Below are positions 7,888-15,434 of a stretch of 26,221 nt of DNA, piece after piece. The stretch covers positions 1 through 26,221 of the forward strand of contig JAGGXG010000049.1 of the NCBI GenBank assembly GCA_021163175.1, read 5' to 3'. Both the position numbers and the translations under genes were made by a program. Under the pieces are notes generated by a model. It was not told the DNA's origin. It ran no database searches and saw nothing but the letters and a program-made list of their open reading frames with translations. The stretch comes from Thermoplasmata archaeon. GTDB lineage: Archaea > Thermoplasmatota > E2 > UBA202 > JdFR-43. The first letter of the stretch is position 1. Each line of letters opens with the position of its first letter.

Positions 7888-9711
7888 ATGCTTGACATAA
7901 TATTTGCTGAGTTGATTGTGGCGGCGATAATAACATTCTTTGTGAGAGAGAAGCTGGCAGCGATAATAGCATTCTTCATGTCTTTGCTTCCTTTGCTCGC
8001 TTTGCTTGACTGGGCTTCCAATTATGGATTCGCTATTATAAATCTTGGAATAGAAAGCCATATGAAAATTTATCTCGCTGGCGTAACATTGCATCTGGCA
8101 ATAACTCCATTATCATGGTTCTTTGCATTAATGATCCTTCCTTTATTCCCTGTAATAATGCTCTTTTCCTACTCATTCTTTAAAGAAAATGATGGCTTCT
8201 TTGCTCTAATGCTTCTTTCATTGCTTGCTACCTTCGGCATCTTGCTTTCCCGCGACATGCTTTCCTTATTCCTATTCTGGGAAATGATGTCATGGTCTTC
8301 ATTTTTGCTCGTTTACAGAAGCAAAGACAGGAATGCCATAATGAGCTATTTGATTTTTTCTGTATTTGCTGCTTTTGCCATACTGTTTGGAATCATTATA
8401 CTATGGCATGAAAATTCTTCGCTACTGCTTTCAGACATTCTAAACATATCTGGAAAGCCTGGTTTTATTGCAATTGCATCCCTCATAACCGGATTTGCTG
8501 TTAAAGCCGTTATAATGCCATTGCATGCATGGGCTCCATTTGTTTATTCAAAATGCGATGAGTCATTTGTTGCTTTCCTTGCTGGTGGGTTGAGCAAGCT
8601 TGGCTACTATGGAATGTTTTTATTCCTTTTCTCATTGAAAGGCGTTGATATACTGCAAAGTTACATGACAAATGTGTCATGGAATTATTTGCTTGCCGTC
8701 TTTGGAGCTCTATCAGCATTCTTTGCTACATTAATAGCAATATTGCAGGATGATTTGAGAAAGTTGCTTGCTTACTCTTCCATAGGACAGCTTGGATACA
8801 TTGCTATAGGCTTTGGAATAGGTACACCATTAGCAATAACAGGAGCATTATTCCAAGCTTTCAATCATGCTTTCTTCAAAGCCATTCTTTTCCTTACAGC
8901 TGGCATAGTAGCCTATCGAACAGGAAAATGGAAGATAAGCGAGCTCGGTGGCTTGGCATACAAAATGCCATTCACCTTTATGGCTGCTTTATTTGCAATA
9001 TTTGCTTTGGCAGCCATTCCTATAACGAGTGGTTTTGCAGCAAAATGGTTGATTTACGAGGCTGCAATACAGCAAAAATATGTTTTCATCGCTCCAATAA
9101 TGCTTATCGCTGGCGTCGGCGCCTTCCTCTATTCATTCCGTATACTTTATGGTGTTTTCCTTGGAGAGAATCGTCATGATAATGTTGAAGAAGCTCCGAA
9201 AAGCATGATAGCAGCTCTGTTCATTCTTGTCATGCCATTGATGATATTCGTTGTTTTTCCAGGATATATGCTCGATTTGATGAAACCCGCTTTGCAGGCT
9301 GCTGGTATGGAAAGCATAGCACATACAAAATTTGCTATTGAAACAAGCCTGGCAAAATACAACAGCATAGCCGTTTTGATAACGCTTATGGTGGCGATGA
9401 TTCCAGCATTCATTATATACAAAGCAAGAAAGCACCGTGTAACGAGTTTTGAGGACAATTATTTGGCTGGCGAACCATATGAATTGCATAAGCCATCTAT
9501 GCACGCTGCCAACAACTTTTACAAGCCATTGAAGAAAGTTGTCCTTCCATATCTTGAGCCAGGTGCCACACACTATTTTGAAAAGATATACAATGGAATT
9601 AAATGTGCATCGAATGCTGTAAGAAGGGTATACACTGGATATGTTCAGGATTATGCCATATATGTTGTGTTATTCCTGCTTTTCATAGTGGGGTGGTTGA
9701 TATGGATATGA
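7888..9711 (+). CDS. mbxH': Second antiporter-like subunit MbxH' with MbhI-like C-terminal extension
   Basis: A 607-residue membrane protein, the second NuoL/MrpD-type pump subunit of the operon. Canonical ion-path residues are present: E132 in FLFWEMMSW, K206 and H213 in FAVKAVIMPLHAWAP, and K237 in GGLSKLGYYG. After about residue 440 there is a long C-terminal extension with the segment FEDNYLAGEPYE (about 521-532), an amphipathic stretch, and a final helix ending VGWLIWI. This resembles the MbhI piece, which carries the lateral helix in Mbh; no separate mbhI gene exists here. A longer frame starts 30 bases upstream inside mbxH; I chose the ATG just after the mbxH stop because the protein then begins directly with helix 1. 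Confidence 0.9.
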   Translation: MLDIIFAELIVAAIITFFVREKLAAIIAFFMSLLPLLALLDWASNYGFAIINLGIESHMKIYLAGVTLHLAITPLSWFFALMILPLFPVIMLFSYSFFKENDGFFALMLLSLLATFGILLSRDMLSLFLFWEMMSWSSFLLVYRSKDRNAIMSYLIFSVFAAFAILFGIIILWHENSSLLLSDILNISGKPGFIAIASLITGFAVKAVIMPLHAWAPFVYSKCDESFVAFLAGGLSKLGYYGMFLFLFSLKGVDILQSYMTNVSWNYLLAVFGALSAFFATLIAILQDDLRKLLAYSSIGQLGYIAIGFGIGTPLAITGALFQAFNHAFFKAILFLTAGIVAYRTGKWKISELGGLAYKMPFTFMAALFAIFALAAIPITSGFAAKWLIYEAAIQQKYVFIAPIMLIAGVGAFLYSFRILYGVFLGENRHDNVEEAPKSMIAALFILVMPLMIFVVFPGYMLDLMKPALQAAGMESIAHTKFAIETSLAKYNSIAVLITLMVAMIPAFIIYKARKHRVTSFEDNYLAGEPYELHKPSMHAANNFYKPLKKVVLPYLEPGATHYFEKIYNGIKCASNAVRRVYTGYVQDYAIYVVLFLLFIVGWLIWI

Positions 9712-10661
9712 TTGGAATGGCTATAAAAATAGCTATACTGATTGCATATGCAATAATTGGAACATGCGTTGGCTTACTTTTCATGGGTATTGGAAGAAAA
9801 ATTATAGCGAGAGTTCATAACCGCGTAGGCCCACCTTTCTATCAGAATTTCATAGATGTTGCAAAATTGCTGAGCAAGAAAACAAATATAAGCCATGGAT
9901 GGATTTTCGACCTTGCATTACTTTTCTCCATATCTGGAATATTGCTAACATTGCTATTTCTTCCAATTGGAGGAGCGCAGCTTTTGAGCATGGATGGAGA
10001 TGCATTCCTTGTTTTATATTTGCTCGCCATCCCCGCCTTGGGCTTTGCTCTGGGGGCAGGAGCAAGCGGCAACCCGAATGCTGGCGTCGGCGTAATGAGG
10101 GCATTGGTAATGATGCTTTCATATGAACTGCCTTTTGTAATAACTTTAATAGCCCTAATGATATACTATGATACAACCTCTCTGGCAACCATTGTAAAAA
10201 TGCAGAGCATTGATGGAATAAAAAGCTGGGCCATAACAATGCCTCCTTTCATGATCGCTGCCTTTGCAGCAGATATGGCTTTACAGGGCATGCTGATGGA
10301 GCAGCCTTTTGATATTCCTGTAGCTCCGCATGAAATAGCAAGTGGCCCTATGGTGGAATTTGGAGGAAAATATCTGGGCAGCTTGATGCTGTATAAAGCA
10401 ATAGCTTTGGTTGCAGAAACAACTTTATTTGTCGATTTATTCCTTGGAGGCGGTGTTGTAATGCATAGCGGAGTCATGGCGGCGATAATAAACTTTTTTG
10501 TATGGCTTGGCTTGATTTTCCTTTTGTTTGTTCTTTCCATTTTAATAGCTGCTTCATTTCCTCGCTTTCGCATAGAGCAGGCTTTCGGCTTCTACTGGAA
10601 ATATGAGGCGATAATAGCTGCAATATCCCTAATATGGGTTTACATAATGGTGATAAAATGA
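9702..10661 (+). CDS. mbxM: NuoH-like membrane anchor subunit (MbxM/MbhM)
   Basis: A 319-residue, eight-helix protein of the NuoH/complex I subunit 1 family, which joins the peripheral electron-transfer arm to the membrane arm. Conserved signatures are ARVHNRVGPPFYQNFIDVAK (about residues 28-47), the loop GASGNPNAGVGVMRALVMM, and EQPFDIPVAPHEIASGP, equivalent to the acidic loop of NuoH that lines the quinone site in complex I. The gene lies before mbxJ, which is the Mbx order; in Mbh it lies after mbhL. ATG at 9702 and ATG at 9708 are both possible; the second makes the ATGA overlap seen at the other junctions, while the first sits closer to the GGGTGG ribosome binding site. Confidence 0.9.
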   Translation: MDMIGMAIKIAILIAYAIIGTCVGLLFMGIGRKIIARVHNRVGPPFYQNFIDVAKLLSKKTNISHGWIFDLALLFSISGILLTLLFLPIGGAQLLSMDGDAFLVLYLLAIPALGFALGAGASGNPNAGVGVMRALVMMLSYELPFVITLIALMIYYDTTSLATIVKMQSIDGIKSWAITMPPFMIAAFAADMALQGMLMEQPFDIPVAPHEIASGPMVEFGGKYLGSLMLYKAIALVAETTLFVDLFLGGGVVMHSGVMAAIINFFVWLGLIFLLFVLSILIAASFPRFRIEQAFGFYWKYEAIIAAISLIWVYIMVIK

Positions 10662-11209
10662 TGAGATATGAGGAATGGAGCAAGCTGGCGAGAAAGGCGA
10701 GTAAAAAATCGCTCTGGATGGTTCATTTCTGCACAGGATGCGGCGCCGTTGAAATGCCCCCTGTTATGACATCTCGCTACGATGCAGAAAGATTTGGAAT
10801 CACTTCAATGGCGACGCCCCGTCAGGCGGATGTTTTGCTTATAACTGGCTATCTAACTGTTAAAACATTGCGCCGAGTGATTCAAGTATATGAGCAGATG
10901 CAATCTCCAAAATATGTTATCGCTTTTGGCTCATGCACAATAAATGGTGGAATGTACTGGGATTCATACAATACAATAAAGCATCTCGAAAAATATATTC
11001 CAGTTGATCTGTACATCGCTGGCTGCATGCCTCGCCCGGAAGGCATAATAAATGCTTTCATAAAATTAATGAAGCTTATCGATGAAGGCAAGGCAAGAGG
11101 ATGGGAAAAATATCAGAAATACTATGACAGATATAAGGAAAATCAAAGGAGGGTATTCAATTTTGAGATAAAGGAAGAACAAAAGGAGGAGAAAAATGAA
11201 GAGCATTGA
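10658..11209 (+). CDS. mbxJ: NuoB-like iron-sulfur subunit (MbxJ/MbhJ)
   Basis: A 183-residue soluble subunit of the NuoB / hydrogenase small-subunit family. The four ligands of the proximal [4Fe-4S] cluster are visible: C25 and C28 in CTGCGAVE, C93 in GSCTINGGMYWDSY, and C123 in GCMPRPEG. The sequence TSRYDAERFGI (38-48) is shared with NuoB and group 4 hydrogenases. In the Pyrococcus sulfane reductase the cluster held by this subunit has been proposed as the site of sulfur chemistry; applying that here is inference. ATG at 10658 overlaps the mbxM stop; a longer frame starting upstream within mbxM is unlikely. The charged C-terminal tail (about 150-183) overlaps the next gene by 14 bases. Confidence 0.93.
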   Translation: MMRYEEWSKLARKASKKSLWMVHFCTGCGAVEMPPVMTSRYDAERFGITSMATPRQADVLLITGYLTVKTLRRVIQVYEQMQSPKYVIAFGSCTINGGMYWDSYNTIKHLEKYIPVDLYIAGCMPRPEGIINAFIKLMKLIDEGKARGWEKYQKYYDRYKENQRRVFNFEIKEEQKEEKNEEH

Positions 11210-11666
11210 ATTGCTTGGAAAAGGAGAGGAAATGCATGGAAGGGCTTATATTAAATTAAATGTAAATGAGCTAGAGGAGGCAATAAAAAAGCTTAAAGAA
11301 AATGGCTTCAATCATTTTGTCATGCTTTCCTGCATTGACTGGCTTGATAAAGGGAAATTTGAGCTTGTGTATCACATGTGGAATTATGAGGAAAAGGAGC
11401 ATGCGATGCTATCCATTGACATAGACAGAAACAATGCTGTAATGAAGAGTATGAGCCATATTTTCCCTCAAATAGAAACTTATGAACGTGAAGTCCATGA
11501 AATGTATGGAATAAAATTTGAAGGCAATACTCGCCTTACTCCATTTTTGCTTGAAAACTGGCCTCATGACCCGCCAATGCGTAAGGATTTTGATTCCAAA
11601 AAATTTGTCAGGCAAATGTATGAAAGCATACCATTTATAGAGGGGGAAGAAAATGAAGGAATATGA
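11196..11666 (+). CDS. mbxK: NuoC-like subunit (MbxK/MbhK)
   Basis: A 156-residue subunit of the NuoC / 30-kDa family, part of the peripheral arm next to the large subunit. The characteristic block is YEREVHEMYGIKFEGNTRL (about residues 93-111), followed by PFLLENWPHDPPMRKDF (about 113-129). The N-terminal half is the alpha/beta domain with MLSCIDWLDKGKFELVYHMW. No transmembrane segment is visible. The gene overlaps mbxJ by 14 bases and mbxL by 14 bases, and AAGGAGGA stands before the ATG. NuoC and NuoD are kept as separate genes here, unlike the fused form in some bacteria. Confidence 0.93.
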   Translation: MKSIELLGKGEEMHGRAYIKLNVNELEEAIKKLKENGFNHFVMLSCIDWLDKGKFELVYHMWNYEEKEHAMLSIDIDRNNAVMKSMSHIFPQIETYEREVHEMYGIKFEGNTRLTPFLLENWPHDPPMRKDFDSKKFVRQMYESIPFIEGEENEGI

Positions 11667-12777
11667 GCTATTCATTGGACCGCAGCATCCTGGAATAACC
11701 GGAAACATGATGTATCATTTATGGGTGGATGGCGATACTGTAACAAAAGCAGAATGCAATGTAGGCTATTTGCATCGTGGTTTCGAGAAGCTAATGGAAT
11801 CTCGCCTATGGATGCAGAATATACCGCTGGTGTGCAGAATTTGTGTTCCAGAGCCGGATGTTAATGAGGCAGCATATTCAATGGCAGTTGAGCAACTCAT
11901 GGGCTGGGAAATTCCGGATAGAGCAAGATATATCCGCACTATAGTGCTTGAGCTTGCAAGAATAGCAGCATATTTAATGGCTATTGGAAGCTACGCAGGA
12001 AGCATTGGAATTTATACCATTCCGCAATGGAGCATGGGAGATCGAGATTATATTCTTGATATATTTGAGCAGCTTACAGGAGCAAGAGTTTATCATATTT
12101 ACATATGGCCAGGCGGCGTGCGCTGGGACATGCCTGCCTCGCTGCCTCGCCTCATTGAAAAAACTTTGAATTATATAGAGGAAAGGCTCAAACTATATGA
12201 TGATGTTTTGTTCGAGAACCGTGTTTTCTTTGATAGAGCTATTGGCGTTGGGAAGATTCCGTGCAGCAAAGCAATAGAATGGGGAGTTACTGGGCCGAAT
12301 TTGAGGGCTTGCGGTTATGGTTATGATGTTCGAAAACTTGAGCCTTATGCTGCATATGATGAAATTGATTTTGATATCGTTTCATATCCTGATTTGGGGA
12401 AGTTCGATGTTCATGAAGCGGGAGATGCTTACACCCGTATGTTGATTCGACGCCTCGAAATTGAGCAGAGCATTGGCATAATAAGGCAGGCTTTGGAGAA
12501 AATGCCGGAAGGAGAGCACATTTTGAAACATCCTAACTGGCTAAGATGGAAAGTGCCGGAAGGCTATGCTTTTGCGAGGGTGGAAAGCAGCAAGGGAGAA
12601 TTCGGATATTTTGTTGTGAGCAATGGCGGTTTAAAGCCCGTAAGGGTTCATGTTCGGGGGCCAAGCTACACACATGGAATAAATGTTGCTGAAAGATTGC
12701 TACAAGGAGCGAATATCGCGGATGTCTCCCAAATTTTATTCAGCCTGGATATTTGTCCTCCTGATATAGAGAGGTGA
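11653..12777 (+). CDS. mbxL: NuoD/NiFe-hydrogenase-large-subunit-like protein (MbxL), incomplete nickel ligand set
   Basis: A 374-residue catalytic-type subunit of the NuoD / group 4 hydrogenase large-subunit family. FIGPQHPGITG (7-17) is the usual N-terminal motif. The first metal motif is C61-R-I-C64, retaining both cysteines but with R62 in place of the usual glycine. The second motif reads D366-I-C368-P-P-D371-I-E-R374, against D-P-C-x-x-C-x-x-R in hydrogenases: the last cysteine is aspartate, as it is in NuoD. Thus only three of four NiFe ligands remain, and the protein ends at R374 without the cleavable tail that maturation peptidases need. This fits the Mbx/Mbs (sulfane reductase) or Ehr branch and argues against an H2-evolving enzyme. 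The actual substrate cannot be read from sequence. Confidence 0.9.
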   Translation: MKEYELFIGPQHPGITGNMMYHLWVDGDTVTKAECNVGYLHRGFEKLMESRLWMQNIPLVCRICVPEPDVNEAAYSMAVEQLMGWEIPDRARYIRTIVLELARIAAYLMAIGSYAGSIGIYTIPQWSMGDRDYILDIFEQLTGARVYHIYIWPGGVRWDMPASLPRLIEKTLNYIEERLKLYDDVLFENRVFFDRAIGVGKIPCSKAIEWGVTGPNLRACGYGYDVRKLEPYAAYDEIDFDIVSYPDLGKFDVHEAGDAYTRMLIRRLEIEQSIGIIRQALEKMPEGEHILKHPNWLRWKVPEGYAFARVESSKGEFGYFVVSNGGLKPVRVHVRGPSYTHGINVAERLLQGANIADVSQILFSLDICPPDIER

Positions 12778-12781
12778 TAAG

Positions 12782-13267
12782 ATGAGTATATTAAAACCTT
12801 TAAAGGCATGGAAGCATCTGGCAAAGAAACCACACACAATAAAATATCCATATGAAGAGCATGTTGATTTAGAAGGAAAAAAGCTGCCAACAGATAGGTT
12901 ACGCGGCTTCCACTCAAATGACTTGGAGAAATGTATAGGATGCCAGCTATGTGGAAAAATTTGTATGAATAATGCAATAACATATGAAGAAATTCCAGAG
13001 CTGAAAGAAAAAGGGCTTAAAGGAATAAATATTCGTCCTGTCATTGATTATGGAAGATGCTGCTACTGCGGGCTATGCGTTGAAATATGTCCAACAAAAT
13101 CATTGAAACTGACACCAAATTTCAAGTTGATTAGCAGCGATAGAAAAAAATTCAAATTCATGCCCACCCAGCTCGTCGTTAAAAACGAAAATTTTGAAGT
13201 TGATTTAGATGCTGTGTTATTCAATGCCAAAGACTATTCAAAGAAGTTTGGAGAAGGGGAAAAATAA
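12782..13267 (+). CDS. mbxN: NuoI-like 2x[4Fe-4S] ferredoxin subunit (MbxN/MbhN)
   Basis: A 161-residue iron-sulfur subunit, last gene of the operon. Two classical cluster motifs are present: C51-x2-C54-x2-C57-x3-C61 and C93-x2-C96-x2-C99-x3-C103-P, with an extra cysteine at 94. An amphipathic N-terminus (LKPLKAWKHLAKKPHTI) could lie on the membrane, as in NuoI. This subunit would pass electrons from reduced ferredoxin through its clusters to the MbxJ cluster. No NADH-binding subunit (NuoE/F/G) is nearby, so ferredoxin is the likeliest electron donor. It follows mbxL by four bases, with GAGAGGTGAT as ribosome binding site. Confidence 0.93.
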   Translation: MSILKPLKAWKHLAKKPHTIKYPYEEHVDLEGKKLPTDRLRGFHSNDLEKCIGCQLCGKICMNNAITYEEIPELKEKGLKGINIRPVIDYGRCCYCGLCVEICPTKSLKLTPNFKLISSDRKKFKFMPTQLVVKNENFEVDLDAVLFNAKDYSKKFGEGEK

Positions 13268-13271
13268 TATA
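13260..13271 (+). promoter_or_regulatory. Possible TATA box of the papain-like peptidase gene
   Basis: The sequence AAAAATAATATA overlaps the end of mbxN and is centred about 25 bases before the ATG at 13291. It would let the peptidase gene be transcribed independently as a leaderless mRNA, although read-through from the operon is also possible. Confidence 0.35.
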
Positions 13272-13290
13272 GACATTGAACTTTAAAAAT

Positions 13291-15033
13291 ATGAGATGTT
13301 TCAATAGAGGAAAAACAATCTTGATTTTTGTAGTGATTTTATCATTACTTTTCTCGGTTACTCATGTAAATAGCACTGAGCAGGGATTGCCTCCCAGTTT
13401 CGATTTACGCAACGCTGATGGGAAAAATTATGTTACGTCAGTAAAAAGTCAGATTGGTGGAACATGCTGGTGCCATGCGACGATGGCGTCCATAGAAAGT
13501 AATTTGTTAATGACTGGAGAATGGGAAAGAAATGGGGAAGAAGGAGAACCAAATCTGGCTGAATATCATCTTGACTGGTGGAATGGATTCAATCAATTTT
13601 ACAATGGCGATATCAACCCGCCAACAGGAAATGGGTTGCGAGTTCATTATGGAGGTGATTACAAAGTTGCTTCCGCATATCTTTCAAGGGGAGAAGGAGC
13701 AGTCCGCGACATAGATGGCCAGTCATACAATGTGGCTCCTTCAAGATGGCTTCCTACATACCATATATATTATGTTCGGGACATAGACTGGTATACTGCT
13801 GGCGAAGATTTAAGCAACATCGATGCCATAAAAGAGGCAATAATGGAGAATGGAGCAGTGGCAACATGCATATGTTACAGCAGCTCATTTATCACGGGCT
13901 CATACACCCACTATCAGCCCCCTTCGAGCAATCTCCCTCCGAATCATGGAATAGCCATAATTGGATGGGATGACAATAAAGTCACGCAGGCTCCGCAACC
14001 TGGAGCATGGCTCTGCAAGAATAGCTGGAGCGCCAGCTGGGGGCTGAATGGCTATTTCTGGGTTTCTTATTATGATAGGTGGTGCGGAAAGCATCCTGAA
14101 ATGGGAGCAGTTTCATTCAAAAATGTTGTTAGAATGCCTTATAAATATGTTTATTATCATGACTATCATGGATGGCGAGATACATTCAATTGCAGCGAGG
14201 CTTTCAATGCTTTTGTTGCAGAGGAAAATATGCTGCTCCAAGCAGTGAGTTTTTATACAGCTGCTGACAATGTAGATTACACTGTTAAAATATATGATAG
14301 ATTCGGAGAGGGAAAACTTGAAGATGTGCTGGCATCGAAACACGGAGGTATTGCTCATATGGGTTTTCATACCATCGATATAACTCCGGTTGCTTTTGAG
14401 AAAGGAGATGATTTCTACATATATTTAAAGCTGTCAAAAGGAGGGCAGCCAATTGATAGAACTTCCGATGTTCCTGTTTTGCTCGGCTACAGTGGAGCAT
14501 CGACGATAGTCATATCTTCGGCAAATGCTGGAGAAAGTTATTATTTTGCTAAAGGCTCATGGAACGATTTGTATGAATATAACGAGACTGCAAACTTTTG
14601 CATAAAAGGTCTCGCAAATGACTGGACACCAACAAAACCAGATTTACAATGTTACGCAAATTTCACATTTCCAGAAAAAATAAAGCCTGGCTCCATAATA
14701 AAAAAGAATATAACAATAAAAAATGAAGGAGAAAATTTATCATCGTTAAACTGGAAGATTGTTTCTCATCCTTCATGGGGGAATTGGGATTTCAGTAGAA
14801 TCGAAGGAAATTATTTGAAGGAAGGGCATTCAATGAATATTACCGTTACAATTAAGGTGCCAAAGGAAAGAAACAAGAACTTTACGGGAGAGATAAAAAT
14901 TATCAATGTTGAGAATGAAAATGACTATTGCACAATAAAGGTTTCAATGACAACGAAAAGAATTTCATTCAACTTTATTGGTATGCTTTTGCAGAGATTT
15001 CCATTTTTACAATTTTTAGCAAATCATATCTGA
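13291..15033 (+). CDS. Secreted papain-like (C1A) cysteine peptidase with lectin-like and Ig-like domains
   Basis: A 580-residue predicted extracellular protease. Residues 1-28 are a signal peptide (basic start, hydrophobic run ILIFVVILSLLFSV). The papain fold follows directly, with no clear propeptide: Q54 (oxyanion hole), catalytic C59 in GGTCWCHAT, H219 in PNHGIAIIGWDD, and N244 in CKNSWSASWGLNGYFWVSYY. Residues about 283-440 resemble the lectin-like domain found after bacterial and archaeal C1 domains (YVYYHDYHGWRDTF onward). Residues about 447-555 form a beta-rich Ig/BACON-like domain (DLQCYANFTF... NITIKNEGENL). The tail FIGMLLQRFPFLQFLANHI is hydrophobic. A TTG 15 bases upstream is in frame, but starting at ATG 13291 gives a standard signal peptide. 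It lies 23 bases after mbxN. Confidence 0.9.
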   Translation: MRCFNRGKTILIFVVILSLLFSVTHVNSTEQGLPPSFDLRNADGKNYVTSVKSQIGGTCWCHATMASIESNLLMTGEWERNGEEGEPNLAEYHLDWWNGFNQFYNGDINPPTGNGLRVHYGGDYKVASAYLSRGEGAVRDIDGQSYNVAPSRWLPTYHIYYVRDIDWYTAGEDLSNIDAIKEAIMENGAVATCICYSSSFITGSYTHYQPPSSNLPPNHGIAIIGWDDNKVTQAPQPGAWLCKNSWSASWGLNGYFWVSYYDRWCGKHPEMGAVSFKNVVRMPYKYVYYHDYHGWRDTFNCSEAFNAFVAEENMLLQAVSFYTAADNVDYTVKIYDRFGEGKLEDVLASKHGGIAHMGFHTIDITPVAFEKGDDFYIYLKLSKGGQPIDRTSDVPVLLGYSGASTIVISSANAGESYYFAKGSWNDLYEYNETANFCIKGLANDWTPTKPDLQCYANFTFPEKIKPGSIIKKNITIKNEGENLSSLNWKIVSHPSWGNWDFSRIEGNYLKEGHSMNITVTIKVPKERNKNFTGEIKIINVENENDYCTIKVSMTTKRISFNFIGMLLQRFPFLQFLANHI

Positions 15034-15068
15034 ATTGATAGAATCAGATAAATAAAAAAGGAAGAAGA

Positions 15069-15434
15069 TTAGTTTCCATTCCATCTGCTTGCTTCAGTGC
15101 AATATAAATAGAATCCTTTGCCCATTGGCAAATCAAAATTGCCTCTGTGATGACTCCATCTTTTTATGTATGTTTTATATTCATGCATGCTTTCATTCCA
15201 TGTTATTGCAACTGTAGCCTCTCTAATTTTATGCAATGCAACGCTTGCATTTCCTTTCTCCACTGAAGTCCATCCTATAAGATTGTATCCAGTATACAAT
15301 TGTATATCAACGTTTGCAAGCTCTCCTTGCCATTCTATGGTTGCATTTTCCTTCACATAAACCCAGTAGCCCATACCAGGCTCAATGCTGAAGTTAAAGC
15401 TGCTTATATGATAGATATACTTTTCTATGCTCAA
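15069..15434 (-). pseudogene. Orphan C-terminal domain fragment ('YTGYNLIGWTS' repeat type)
   Basis: An open frame of 121 codons with no normal start: its first possible initiator is a TTG directly after the TAG stop of the upstream resolvase gene. The translation contains about one and a half copies of a beta-rich repeat seen at the C-termini of secreted archaeal proteins. First comes the back half of one copy (FSIEPGMGYWVYV, residues 15-27), then a complete copy (QLYTGYNLIGWTS, 45-57, through FDLPMGKGFYLY). No signal peptide precedes it, so as an independent protein it could not be exported. The simplest reading is the decayed or displaced 3' end of a secreted-protein gene, possibly the adjacent C25 peptidase. 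Translation by re-initiation or stop read-through cannot be excluded. Confidence 0.6.

Noticed and set aside
9603..9701. Extended start for the NuoH-like gene inside mbxH'
   Set aside because: The extra cysteine-rich residues are an out-of-frame reading of mbxH'; the family begins at the first membrane helix after 9702/9708.
10166..10573. Minus-strand open frame of 135 codons opposite the NuoH-like gene
   Set aside because: It is a shadow frame antisense to a conserved membrane protein, and no promoter or ribosome binding site was seen.
4140..13267. Classical H2-evolving Mbh hydrogenase or a bacterial-type Mrp antiporter alone
   Set aside because: The large subunit lacks one NiFe cysteine and the gene order is Mbx-like; presence of J, K, L, M and N excludes a stand-alone antiporter.
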